A stretch of 64,000 nt of DNA from assembly GCA_947066955.1 (NCBI GenBank), contig CAMTAF010000001.1:1-64000 (forward strand). The letters are read 5' to 3'. The notes under the pieces are model-generated. The model saw nothing but the letters and a program-made list of their open reading frames with translations. It had not been told where the DNA came from and made no database searches. Source of the stretch: an uncultured Hungatella sp. (GTDB lineage: Bacteria; Bacillota; Clostridia; Lachnospirales; Lachnospiraceae). The position numbers were made by a program, and so were the translations under genes. This document shows, piece by piece, positions 7,823 through 17,300 of this stretch (positions are counted from its first letter, which is position 1; each line of letters starts with the position of its first letter).

Positions 7823-8540
7823 CTAAAGCTTTTCCCCCTGTGTACTTTTTGATCAGTTCCGTCTTTCCTCTTCGTCCGGCATACCTGCTCAGCCTGTGTC
7901 TATCTATCTGGTAATTTTCCATCATATTTTCAAATATGAAAGGCCGCTCTGATAGACTGAATGTAACAGCAACACTCTTTTCCGCGACAATATCAACCAG
8001 CAGTTTCTCTGCCGTTATTTCATGAGGGTCCTCCGAGGATAACGGTGACTGGCTGATTAAATTTAATACAACAATACAGTCTTTTGTCCAATAGCGGTCA
8101 AAATCAGTTGTCCCCGGCCTGTACAGTACGCTGCCTGTGTATTCCTCCTGAAGAATATCGAAAATATAGGAGCTGACATCTTTCTCAACTTGAACATAAA
8201 TTGTATTCTGAGCAATTTGATGATTTAAAAACTCATTTAGAAGCATGCTCTCCAAAACAACAAATTCAAGATCCGAAAACTTTGTCCTAAGAAACTCCAT
8301 GACAGTTTTTGCCCTGTCAGAATAAACAGGCCGATACTTCGGGGCTATCTTCGGTTTTTTTGTTATATAAGTATCATAGTCTATGCGGAAAAGCTTTTGT
8401 TCTCTTTGAAGATTATATAAAACCCATCGAAACGCGCTGTCGCTCAAGTCATCCTTTTCTCTTTGAAAAATCTGAAGCAGATCGCGCCGATGATATATAT
8501 TTTTGTCAGAAAGTTTTAATAAAGCCTGATCAGCCCACAT
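7794..8540 (-). CDS. AbiEi-like antitoxin of nucleotidyltransferase TA pair
   Basis: ATG 8540 is preferred to GTG 8549 because AGGAGG lies 8 bases upstream. The 248-residue product has an N-terminal winged-helix-like region (about 1-70: Asp-Leu-Leu-Gln-Ile-Phe...Ala-Phe-Arg-Trp-Val-Leu) and a longer basic C-terminal region, as in antitoxins encoded directly upstream of AbiEii/AbiGii nucleotidyltransferases. The overlap with the toxin gene is typical of type IV-like TA pairs. An inverted repeat at 8559-8588 just upstream could be its autoregulatory operator. The partner toxin is broken, so this antitoxin may be retained for regulation or be in decay. Assignment rests mainly on context. Confidence 0.65.
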   Translation of the reverse strand: MWADQALLKLSDKNIYHRRDLLQIFQREKDDLSDSAFRWVLYNLQREQKLFRIDYDTYITKKPKIAPKYRPVYSDRAKTVMEFLRTKFSDLEFVVLESMLLNEFLNHQIAQNTIYVQVEKDVSSYIFDILQEEYTGSVLYRPGTTDFDRYWTKDCIVVLNLISQSPLSSEDPHEITAEKLLVDIVAEKSVAVTFSLSERPFIFENMMENYQIDRHRLSRYAGRRGKTELIKKYTGGKALDAFKIDVYG

Positions 8541-8558
8541 CAACAGCACCTCCTAGCA

Positions 8559-8588
8559 TATTGTCATTTTCCTTTTAAATTGACAATA
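8559..8588 (-). promoter_or_regulatory. Putative antitoxin operator
   Basis: TATTGTCA (8559-8566) and TGACAATA (8581-8588) are an exact 8-bp inverted repeat with 14 bases between. It lies about 20 bases upstream of the antitoxin ATG, in an AT-rich promoter region extending to about 8610. Confidence 0.5.
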
Positions 8589-8654
8589 CGCTAATAATAG
8601 CACAGTTCTGTTTAATCTTCAAGTATCCTATCGCTTTTGCCTGAGATTGCCTGA

Positions 8655-8738
8655 GATCTAAGAGGAGTCCCTTCTTCCCTACTCGTGCGCCGGGGCAGGC
8701 TGCGCAAGGAGCATATACCTTGCTGCCCCGTGTGCATT
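8655..8738. repeat. Structured intergenic repeat R1, copy 2
   Basis: Contains CCTACTCG, the outer stem CGGGGCAG/CTGCCCCG and terminal GTGTGCA. Relative to the 53.7 kb copy (CGGGGCGG/CCGCCCCG) one stem base pair has changed on both sides. The first hairpin and the GCAA-loop hairpin are degenerate. Confidence 0.55.
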
Positions 8739-8740
8739 AG

Positions 8741-8777
8741 AAAACGCCGGTTTCCTCCCATAGAAAACCGGCGTTTT
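8741..8777 (-). terminator. Rho-independent terminator after MBL-fold gene
   Basis: AAAACGCCGGTTT and AAACCGGCGTTTT form a 13-bp stem with a short loop and T-rich flanks on both strands. It lies about 60 bases past the MBL-fold gene stop. Confidence 0.8.
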
Positions 8778-8836
8778 CCTAAATTGTTTTCTCTCCCGAA
8801 CCTCCTGCTCCCAGGATATCCCGGCGGTCTCTGGCT

Positions 8837-10024
8837 TTATTCCAGGGGCAGCACAATATCTCCGTCTTTAGTACAATAATTCTCTTCCACCCCCAGCTCT
8901 TCGATCCACTTTCGGGTCTCCAGGGTCTTCCAGGGGCCTGTGTTCTCTCCGTCCCCCATGTCATTGTCCCACAGCCACTGAGGGGTAGGCCAGAGACACA
9001 CCTTTGGGGCAACGGCCTTATAGAATTCCTTTCCCACCCCATTCTGCCCGTGATGGGCCATCTGGACCATATCGGCCTCCAGATTTCCTTCCGCTTCCTT
9101 CATAAGCCTCTGTCCGCCCTCATATCCCATATCCCCCAGAAACAGAATCCTCTGCTTACCGGTTTCCAGAAGATACACGATGCTGCTGTTGTTGACAAGG
9201 TCTGTCTTCAGCTCGTAGCGGTTGTTCAGCGCCGTAATCCGCAGGCCATCCATGTCCGTCTCAAACCCTTTTCCCACAGAACTCCACACCGTGCCAAGGG
9301 GCAGCCATGACAGCTCCTGTAAAAACGCTTCCACAAAGGGCGCTTCCTCCGGGGAGGCCTTTTGGTACCACTCCGGCGCGGCAAAAGAGCCGTAGATCCT
9401 GTCTATAGTAATCTCACTGCTCTTATTTTGCAAAATATAGCACAGTGCCCCCGCGTGGTCCGGGTGGGGATGGGTGATCAGCCAGACATCCACATGGCCT
9501 CCATATTTTTTTATGTTCTCCAGCAGATAATCCCCGTCCTCCTCCCAGCCTCCGTCGATGACAATCAGCCTGCCGTTTTGGGAGCGGATCAGGACGCTGA
9601 GCATCTGGGCTCTCCCGGAATTTTTCAGCATGACCAGAAGAGGGCCGGACGGCTCAGAGCCCCCTTCCTCCTCTGTCCGGGCCTCAGCAGCAGCCCCTTC
9701 CGTCTCCTCTCCTGCCTTGGCCTCTGCAGCAGGCACTTCCATTCCGTCTCCTGCCCCGGCCTCAGCAGCAGACCCTTCCATCTCCTCTCCTGCCTTGGCC
9801 TCCGCAGCAGGCACTTCCGGCCCGCTTCCGGCCCCGGCCCCGGCGGTGCCCCAGCCCGACATGTCCCTGGTCTCCGCCGGCGCTTCCTGTCCTGCGTCTC
9901 CCCCGGCCTCCGCCGGCGCCTCCTGCCCTGCGCTCCCCCCGGCCACAGCGGCCTGGGAGGTCCCGCAGACAGACACGGCCACCGCCGCGCCCAGCAGCAC
10001 CGACATCACAAAACCTTTTATCAT
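8837..10024 (-). CDS. Secreted MBL-fold metallohydrolase (ComEC/Rec2 C-terminal-like)
   Basis: ATG 10024 is chosen because GAGAGGAGA lies at normal distance; a GTG at 10045 overlaps the mfd stop. The 395-residue product has an N-terminal hydrophobic signal segment (about 2-22). A low-complexity Ala/Glu/Gly linker (about 25-125) follows, with imperfect repeats of PAAEAKAGEE and AEAGAG. A metallo-beta-lactamase domain with HPHPDH (about residue 190), GDMGYEG and AHHGQNG completes it. Similar domains occur as the C-terminal part of ComEC and as free-standing exported phosphodiesterase-like proteins. Substrate unknown. It follows mfd directly and may be read from the same transcript. Confidence 0.8.
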   Translation of the reverse strand: MIKGFVMSVLLGAAVAVSVCGTSQAAVAGGSAGQEAPAEAGGDAGQEAPAETRDMSGWGTAGAGAGSGPEVPAAEAKAGEEMEGSAAEAGAGDGMEVPAAEAKAGEETEGAAAEARTEEEGGSEPSGPLLVMLKNSGRAQMLSVLIRSQNGRLIVIDGGWEEDGDYLLENIKKYGGHVDVWLITHPHPDHAGALCYILQNKSSEITIDRIYGSFAAPEWYQKASPEEAPFVEAFLQELSWLPLGTVWSSVGKGFETDMDGLRITALNNRYELKTDLVNNSSIVYLLETGKQRILFLGDMGYEGGQRLMKEAEGNLEADMVQMAHHGQNGVGKEFYKAVAPKVCLWPTPQWLWDNDMGDGENTGPWKTLETRKWIEELGVEENYCTKDGDIVLPLE

Positions 10025-10041
10025 AAGCTTATCGTCTCCTC

Positions 10042-13000
10042 TCACACCGGCTCCGCCAATTCTCCCAGTCTTTTCAGTATCTCTTCCGCTTTGTCCATCA
10101 TCTTCCTGCTGTCCCGGTTCTTGGCGTTTCTGTCCTGGTAGAAGAACCCAGGCGGGTCTCCTGACTGTACTTTTAAGTTTCCCTGATACTCTGCCATGAG
10201 ACGTGGAAGCTCCTGGGTCTTGAGTCTTGCCCTGGGGTACATGGCCATGCGGATCTCCTGGCGGTTGATATTGATCTCCGTCACATAGGCCTGATGGCCC
10301 AGGGCCTTCAAATACGCCGCCTTCAGGAGATTGTCCACCGCTACGGGAAGCTCGCCGAAGCGGTCCATGAGCTCATCCTGCATATCCATGTATTCGTCCT
10401 CATTCTCGATAGCTGAAATCCTCTTGTATACATCAAGCTTCTGGTACTCATTTTTAATATATCCCGCCGGGATGTAGGCATCCACGTCGCAGTCCACCAC
10501 GGTCTGGAAGTCCTCCTCCTGGGTCCGTTTCCCCTTCAGGGCCTGGACTGCCTGGTTCAGCAGTTTGCAGTAGAGGTCATATCCCACGGCCTCCATGTGC
10601 CCGTGCTGCTCCGCTCCAAGCACATTGCCTGCCCCCCGGATCTCCAGATCCCTCATGGCGATCTTGATTCCGGATCCCAGCTCCGTAAATTCCCGGATAG
10701 CCTGGAGCCTCTTTTCCGCCTCCTCCTTTAACATCTTGTCTCTCTTGTACATCAAAAAGGCGTAGGAAACCCGGCTGGAGCGTCCCACCCTTCCCCTCAG
10801 CTGGTAGAGCTGGGACAGGCCCATGCGGTCCGCGTCGTGGATGATCATGGTGTTGGCGTTGGGAATGTCCAGCCCTGTCTCGATGATGGTGGTGGACACC
10901 AGAACGTCGATATCGCCGCCTACAAAATCGAGCATGATCCTCTCAAGCTGCCTCTCCTGCATCTGGCCGTGGGCAAAGACCACATTGGCCCCGGGCGCCA
11001 GCTCGGCCACATGGAGGGCCACTTCCTCGATATCGTTGACCCGGTTGTACACATAGTACACCTGGCCGTTCCGGGCCAGCTCCCGGTTGATAGCCTCTCT
11101 CACCATCTCGTCGTTGTACTCCATCACATAGGTCTGGATGGGCACCCGGTCTACAGGCGGCTCCTCCAGCACGCTCATGTCCCGGATCCCCACAAGGCTC
11201 ATGTGGAGCGTTCTGGGGATGGGGGTGGCGGTCAGGGTCAGGACATCCACATTTTCTTTCAGCTGTTTGATCTTCTCCTTGTGGGCCACGCCGAAGCGCT
11301 GTTCCTCGTCAATGATCAGCAGGCCTAAGTCTTTGAAGACCACGTCCTTTGACAGCACCCGGTGGGTCCCTATGACCACATCCACCAGACCTTTTTTTAA
11401 ATCAGTCAGGGTCTTTTTCTGCTGGGCGGCGCTTCTGAACCGGGACATGAGGTCTACCCTGACGGGAAAATCTTTCATCCTCTGGACAAAGGTATTGTAG
11501 TGCTGCTGGGCCAGGATGGTGGTGGGCACCAGATACACCACCTGCTTTCCGTCCTGGATGGCCTTGAAGGCGGCCCGCAGGGCGATCTCCGTCTTCCCGT
11601 AGCCCACGTCTCCGCAGATCAGCCGGTCCATGATCTTCCGGCTCTCCATGTCTTTCTTGGTGGCCTCGATGGCGTCCAGCTGGTCGTCGGTCTCGTCGTA
11701 TGGGAACAGCTCCTCAAACTCTTTCTGCCACTGGGAATCCGGGCTGTACTGGAACCCTTCTGTCTCCTGCCTGGCAGCGTACAGCTCCACCAGCTCTTTG
11801 GCGATCTCCTTCACCGCCCCTTTGACCTTGGCCTTGGTCCGGTTCCACTGCTCGCTTCCCAGCTTGTTCAGCTTCGGCGCCTTGGCGTCCGCGCCGGCGT
11901 ACTTCTGGATCCCGTCCAGCCTTGTGGCCGGAAGGTATAAGTTGCCGCCGTCAGCGTACTCGATCTTTAAATAGTCCTTTATGATCTTATCCTGCTCGAT
12001 CTTCTCGATCCCCCGGTACACCCCCAGCCCGTGGTCCTCGTGGACTACATAGTCGCCCACCGACAGCTCGGAAAAGCTCTGGATCTTCTTCCCCTCGTAG
12101 GAGGTCTTTTTCCGCCTCTTCTTCTGTCTGGCGACCCCGAACATGTCCCCCTCGGTGATGACCACAAAGCGGATCTGGGGGTACTCAAATCCCCTGTGGA
12201 GATTGCCGTAGGTCACCAGGATCTCCCCCGGCTGTACCTGGCGCTCTTTGTCGTCAGGGCAGAAGGCGCTGAGTTCATATTCCCGCAGATCCCCCGCAAG
12301 GCGGCTTGCCCTGGTGTGGGAGCCGGAGAGAAGGATCACCCGGTACTTTTCCTTTTTCCAGCGGGTCAGGTCCTTTATCAGAAGCTCAAAGCCGTTTTGA
12401 TAGGAATTGATATTTTTCGCCTGAATGGAAAACCGGCTCTCCACGGTCATCCCTGGCAGCCGCTGTTCCAGCCCTGTGACCATCACGGTCCTGGGGGTCT
12501 GGAGCCTGGCAAGGATCTCCCTGGCAGGGTACAAAAGGGCTGTCTGCTCCGGAAGAAGATACCCCTTCTCCAGCCGGTGGACCATGCTCTCCCGAAACTC
12601 CGCCTCCACGGTCTCCCCCTTTTCTTTCAGCCTTGTGGGCTCATCTAGGAAGATTGCCGTGTCCTGCTCTGGAAAATATTTCAGAAATGACACCGTGTCC
12701 TGGCAGAAATAGGTGAGATAGCTGTCCAGCCCGGTGCTCACAAAGCCTTCCTCCAGGCTCTCCGCGAATTCTCCTATAATCGAGGAGATCCTGTGGGCCT
12801 CCTCGGTCTTCCTCTGGTCCCGGAGAACTTTCTCCTGTCTCGCCGCAGCCTCTCTCACCCGTCTCAAGCCGTCCTCCAGCTCCTCCTTGGCGAAGACCTG
12901 CTCCGACGCCGGGTAGATCACGGCCCTGTCCACCTGTTCCACGGACCGCTGGCTCTCCACGTCAAATGTCCGGATGGAATCCACCTCATCGTCCCAAAGC

Positions 13001-13578
13001 TCGATGCGCAGGGGCAGCTCCTCTGTCAGGGGGAACACGTCGATGATGCCTCCCCGTATGGAAAACTGTCCCATGCCGTCCACCTGGGCCATGCGCTCAT
13101 ACCCCAGGGCCACCAGCCGCTGACGCCACTGGTCCACGTCAATGGCCTCCCCCTGCTCCACCGTGACGACGTGATCCTTCAGCCTGGCCAGAGGCAGCAG
13201 CTGATCCATGAGCCCGTCTAAGGTAGTGACCACCACCCCGGACGGGTCTTCCATGAGATGGCGCACCACGTTGAGACGCTGCTTTGTCAGAAGATTTCCG
13301 TGGATATCCGCGGTGTAGAACAGAAGGTCCCTTGAGGGGTACAGCCACACCTGGTCCCGGAAGCATTTAAAATCTTCATAGATCTCCTTTGCCCTGGAAT
13401 CGTCGTAGGTCACCACCAGCTTCCAGGCGTACCTCTGTCCGGCCTCCTCCATCAGATGAACCTTCTGGGAATCCATGCAGCCGCTGACGCACACTGGTCC
13501 CTTTTGCCGGCTTAAGGCCTCATCCATCTCCTCATACTCCGCCAGCTCTCTCAGCGGATTCGCAAACACCCTGCTCAT
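10042..13578 (-). CDS. mfd: Transcription-repair coupling factor Mfd
   Basis: A 1,178-residue protein, full length for Mfd. In order: UvrB-like N-terminal modules (about 30-350); the RNA polymerase-interacting domain with VHEDHGLG (about 510-520); the RecG-like SF2 helicase core with GDVGYGKTEIALRAAF (Walker A, about 655) and DEEQRFG (Walker B, about 750); and QLRGRVGRS (motif VI, about 925). A C-terminal TRCF regulatory domain completes it. Mfd removes RNA polymerase stalled at lesions and recruits UvrA. It lies 40 bases downstream of pth, a conserved Firmicute arrangement, so pth and mfd probably share a transcript. Confidence 0.97.
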   Translation of the reverse strand: MSRVFANPLRELAEYEEMDEALSRQKGPVCVSGCMDSQKVHLMEEAGQRYAWKLVVTYDDSRAKEIYEDFKCFRDQVWLYPSRDLLFYTADIHGNLLTKQRLNVVRHLMEDPSGVVVTTLDGLMDQLLPLARLKDHVVTVEQGEAIDVDQWRQRLVALGYERMAQVDGMGQFSIRGGIIDVFPLTEELPLRIELWDDEVDSIRTFDVESQRSVEQVDRAVIYPASEQVFAKEELEDGLRRVREAAARQEKVLRDQRKTEEAHRISSIIGEFAESLEEGFVSTGLDSYLTYFCQDTVSFLKYFPEQDTAIFLDEPTRLKEKGETVEAEFRESMVHRLEKGYLLPEQTALLYPAREILARLQTPRTVMVTGLEQRLPGMTVESRFSIQAKNINSYQNGFELLIKDLTRWKKEKYRVILLSGSHTRASRLAGDLREYELSAFCPDDKERQVQPGEILVTYGNLHRGFEYPQIRFVVITEGDMFGVARQKKRRKKTSYEGKKIQSFSELSVGDYVVHEDHGLGVYRGIEKIEQDKIIKDYLKIEYADGGNLYLPATRLDGIQKYAGADAKAPKLNKLGSEQWNRTKAKVKGAVKEIAKELVELYAARQETEGFQYSPDSQWQKEFEELFPYDETDDQLDAIEATKKDMESRKIMDRLICGDVGYGKTEIALRAAFKAIQDGKQVVYLVPTTILAQQHYNTFVQRMKDFPVRVDLMSRFRSAAQQKKTLTDLKKGLVDVVIGTHRVLSKDVVFKDLGLLIIDEEQRFGVAHKEKIKQLKENVDVLTLTATPIPRTLHMSLVGIRDMSVLEEPPVDRVPIQTYVMEYNDEMVREAINRELARNGQVYYVYNRVNDIEEVALHVAELAPGANVVFAHGQMQERQLERIMLDFVGGDIDVLVSTTIIETGLDIPNANTMIIHDADRMGLSQLYQLRGRVGRSSRVSYAFLMYKRDKMLKEEAEKRLQAIREFTELGSGIKIAMRDLEIRGAGNVLGAEQHGHMEAVGYDLYCKLLNQAVQALKGKRTQEEDFQTVVDCDVDAYIPAGYIKNEYQKLDVYKRISAIENEDEYMDMQDELMDRFGELPVAVDNLLKAAYLKALGHQAYVTEININRQEIRMAMYPRARLKTQELPRLMAEYQGNLKVQSGDPPGFFYQDRNAKNRDSRKMMDKAEEILKRLGELAEPV

Positions 13579-13599
13579 TCTTTCCCCCTAATCATATCA

Positions 13600-13626
13600 G
13601 TATCGGCACGCGGCGCTTCACGTCGC
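13600..13626. repeat. Repeat R3 fragment at pth 3' end
   Basis: TATCGGCACGCGGCGC with a TTCACGTCGC continuation matches the outer end of the R3 repeat (compare 54815-54897). It overlaps the pth stop codon and the last two codons. Confidence 0.5.
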
Positions 13627-14193
13627 TTTCTTTTTGGCGTTAAACTGGTTCATGGCAGGTTCGATCCCCTGCCCCAGGATCACGGCCACCGCGTCTGCCG
13701 CCTCCTTAAAAGCCTGGTCCATCAGCTCCTGTTCTCCTTTTGAAAAGCGGCTGAGGACATAGTCCGCTAAGTCCATGCCCTTAGGCTTCTCACCGATCCC
13801 CACTTTCACTCTGGGAAATTCCTGGGTTCCTAAGTGGGCGATGATATTTTTCATGCCATTGTGCCCTCCGGCGCTTCCCTTTGCCCGGATGCGCAGCTGT
13901 CCCGGCTCTAAGCTGATGTCGTCGTAGACCACCAGCACTTCCTCCGGCTCCGCTTTATAGAAATCCGCCGCCGCCCGGATGCTCTCCCCGCTTGCGTTCA
14001 TGAAGGTCTGAGGTTTTAGAAGGATCACCTTCTGCCCCTCCAGCACGCCTCTGCCGCACAGGGCCTTGTGCTTTTTTTCCTCTATAAGAATCCCCATGCG
14101 GTCCGCCAGAATATCCATGACCCGGAATCCCGCGTTGTGTCTGGTATTTTCGTATTGACTGCCCGGATTGCCCAGCCCTGCTATAATATACAT
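13618..14193 (-). CDS. pth: Peptidyl-tRNA hydrolase
   Basis: A 191-residue protein beginning MYIIAGLGNPG, the Pth signature. The catalytic His lies in TRHNAGF (about residue 20), Asn in TFMNASG (about 68), Asp in VYDDISL (about 93) and Asn in GGHNGMKN (about 114). It releases peptides from prematurely dropped peptidyl-tRNA. The last residues (Lys-Lys-Lys-Ala-Thr) and the stop codon fall where an R3 repeat begins, so the tail may have been altered by that element. mfd follows after 40 bases. Confidence 0.97.
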   Translation of the reverse strand: MYIIAGLGNPGSQYENTRHNAGFRVMDILADRMGILIEEKKHKALCGRGVLEGQKVILLKPQTFMNASGESIRAAADFYKAEPEEVLVVYDDISLEPGQLRIRAKGSAGGHNGMKNIIAHLGTQEFPRVKVGIGEKPKGMDLADYVLSRFSKGEQELMDQAFKEAADAVAVILGQGIEPAMNQFNAKKKAT

Positions 14194-14246
14194 ATGGATC
14201 CTGCTCCTTATTTAAACCAAAGATTTTATAACGAAACAGCACATTA

Positions 14247-14284
14247 AGCGTTAGCAGAACCCTGACAGGGGGGCTGCTAACGCT
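14247..14284 (-). terminator. Hairpin between TIR-TPR gene and pth
   Basis: AGCGTTAGCAG (14247-14257) and CTGCTAACGCT (14274-14284) form an exact 11-bp stem around a 16-base loop. The T-tract is weak on both strands. It probably ends the TIR-TPR transcript ahead of the pth promoter. Confidence 0.6.
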
Positions 14285-14328
14285 GGTTTTATTATCATAG
14301 CAGGTTTGGGGGGCAAAGTAAAGGAGAA

Positions 14329-17300
14329 TCAGCCTTCTGTCCCCAGGCTGTCCAGCTTCTTTTGAACCAGATCCCTCCTCTGGGCATACAGCGGGATATC
14401 CGGGCACTGCCTGCAAAGCCGGTTCCACAGCTCAAGAGACTGGGTGATCAGGACTTTCCTGGTGTCGCCTTCTGACACAAGTCCGTTATTATAGAGGCTG
14501 ACGGCCAGATCATTCACTGCCTCTGCTGTCTCGGATTCCCGGTATGTCTGCCTGCACAGTTCCAGATTTTCCATGTAATATTTTTTCGCTTCCTCCAAGT
14601 CTCCCTGTGCCCCGCCAATCATGCCCATCCTGGCGCAGACGAGGGAGAGAGACTGCCGCATCTCCCGGGTTTTGGTCTCTTCATATAGCTGCCTGCGCAG
14701 CTTCAGGCATTCCAGGCAATACTCTTTTGCCTCCTCTAAGTTTCCTTCGTTTGTGCTGATGATGGCCAGCCTTTCATAGCTGACGGAAAGATTCATCCGC
14801 GCGTCTATGGTCTGGGCCTCGTCATACTGCTGTCTGTCCAGCTCCATCCCTTTCAGGCAATCGTCTTTCGCCTGGGCCAGATCTCCCTCAGCCGTGCTCA
14901 CATCGCACAGCTTCATGTAGGCAGAGGAAAGAGACCACCGCGCCTTTCGCGTCCTGGTTTCTTCCCACAGGGTTCTGCGCAATTCCAGGCTTTTCTCATA
15001 ATAGGCCCTGGCCTCAGGTAAATTTCCTTCCTCTTTGCTGATGTCACCCAGATTGCTGTAGCTGGAGGAAAGAATCTGCCGTGAATCCGCGGTTTCGCTC
15101 TCCTGGCACAGCTGCCGGCGCAGCTCCAGGCATTGGAGGTGATAACGTTTCGCCTCAGCTAAATTTTTTTCCTCCATATATAGGGAGCCCAGGGATTCCA
15201 GGCTGATGGACAGGTTCCTTTTTGCCTGTACGGTTTTGGTCTCCTGGTACAGCTGTCTGTCCAGTTCCAGGGCCTGCTGGTAATAGGTTCCCGCCTCAGT
15301 CAGATTGCCTTGTTCCTGGCTGATATCCCCCAGGTTTTTATAGCTCATGGCCAGACATTTCCGAGAATCTATGGTTTTGGTCTCCCGGCACAGCTGCCTC
15401 CGCAGTTCCAGACCCTGGAGATGATAGGCTTTCGCCTCATCCAGATTTCTCTCGACCCTGCCTATGTCGCCCAGTTTTTCACAGAAGACAGCCAGATCCT
15501 TTTGCGCCTGGGGGGTCCCGGTTTCCTGGCACAGCTGCCGGCTCACTTCCAGCCCCTGCAGGTAATAGGTCCTGGCCTCGGCCAGGTGGTCTTCCTCTTG
15601 GCTGACATTGCCCAGCTGGTCATAACAGACAGCCAGGCTCCGCCGCGCGTCTACATTTCCGGTCTCCTGACACAGCTCTTTTCTCAGTTCCAGGCTCTTC
15701 AGATAATATTCTTTGGCCTCCGCCGGATGTCCCTGGGCCCGGCTGATATCCCCCAGGCTTCCATAGACGCTGCCTAAGTCGCTCCGCGCCCTTACGGTTC
15801 CGGTTTGCCCGCAGATCTGTCTGCACAGCTCCAAAACCTGCCTGCGGTAACTTTTTGCCTCCTCCAGCCTCCCCTGAGCCAGGCTGATATCTCCCAGCCT
15901 GTCATAGGTGGAAGCAAGATCCTCCCGGGCTTCCAGGGTTTTGTTTTCCTCATAGATCTGTCTCAGCAGCTCCAACGCCTTCCGGTGATAGTCCTTTGCT
16001 TCCTCCAATCGGTCTTCGTCCCTGCTGATGCCGCCTAACCGCCCATAGCTGGTGGCGAGAGACCGTCGAAGCTCTACGGTTTTGATCTCCTCATAAAGCT
16101 GTCTGCACAGCTCCAGGGCCTGCCGGTAATGGTTTCCTGCCTTGTCCAGGCTTCCCTGGGCCTGGCAGATATCCCCCAGCTTGACATAACAGACAGAAAG
16201 GTTCAGCCGGGCCTCCACGGTCCTGGTTTCCTCATCAAGCTGCCTGCACAGCTCCAAGGCCTGTTGGTAATAGTCTTTGGCCTGGTCCAGTCTTCCTCTG
16301 TCTCTGCAAATGTTGCCTAACCGATCATAGCTGACAGAGAGATCCAGCCGGGACCGCTCAGTCCCATGTCCCTGATCAATCTGTCTGTGCAGCTCCAGGG
16401 CCTGCCGGTAATAGTCCTCGGCCGCGTCCAGCCGCCCCCTGGCCCTGGAGATATCCCCCAGTCTGTCACAGCCCACGGAAAGGCTCCTCATGATCCCTGT
16501 CTCATCAGCCCCGAATTCCTCGTAAAGCTGCCTGCGCATCTCCTGAGCCTGCTGGTAATAGTCCTCGGCCTGGTCCAATTTCCCCTCAGCCATGGAAAGA
16601 TCCCCCAGGCTTTCATAGCTGTCCGAAAGAAACCTTTGGTCCCATTTTGATTGCCGGTTCCCGGTTTTTCGGCACAGCTTTTGTCTTAAGTCCAGCGCTT
16701 TCTGATAATAGTCTTTTGCCTCCGAAAGATGTCTTTCCATTCTGGAGATATCTCCCAGATTCCAGAAGCCAAGAGCCAGCATATCCGGTTTCTTTAAATT
16801 CTCACATACCTTTGACATCTCCAGAAACGTTTGTCTCGCCCCGGGTAAATCCATCAGTTCTTTCTGGTAGTCGCCCAGCCTCCACAGGGCATGTATCCAT
16901 TCTAATCCGTTTCCCGCGGCGCCGTTCTCATGAAACCGCTGCTGCCAGTAATCGGTCAGCTGCTGCTGCCACCGGACAGCGGCGCGGTAGTCCCGGGAAA
17001 CCCCGTCGCCGCTGCGGTACATATCAACCAGCTTTTTCATGGCCTCAGGAAGATGATTCTCTGCCGCGCCGGTGATGAGGGACAGGGCGCGGTTCCGGTC
17101 CACCTCCACATCGATGCCGTTTAGGTAGGCAAGGCCGATAAAAAAATTGTGCTCCGGAGACCGGTCATTTTCCAGGATGGCCACCTGCCTCATGGCCTGC
17201 AAAAATGCCTGGGAGAGAGCCTCTTTGTCCCCGGCCCGGGCGCAGCCGCCGATGTCCGGGAAGGCGGTTTTCAGGGCCTCCTGGTCGGTGGCCTCCATCT

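Noticed and set aside
9362..10199. Long plus-strand open frames opposite the MBL-fold gene
   Set aside because: They mirror the Ala/Glu-rich linker of the real gene, lack ribosome sites and have repetitive Ser/Pro composition caused by the complementary strand.
11500..12648. Plus-strand ORFs of 146-205 codons within mfd
   Set aside because: Antisense shadows of a fully supported gene, no family resemblance and no ribosome sites.
15310..16650. Plus-strand ORFs over the TPR array
   Set aside because: They repeat with the same 141-base period as the TPR units, so they are a by-product of the repeats.
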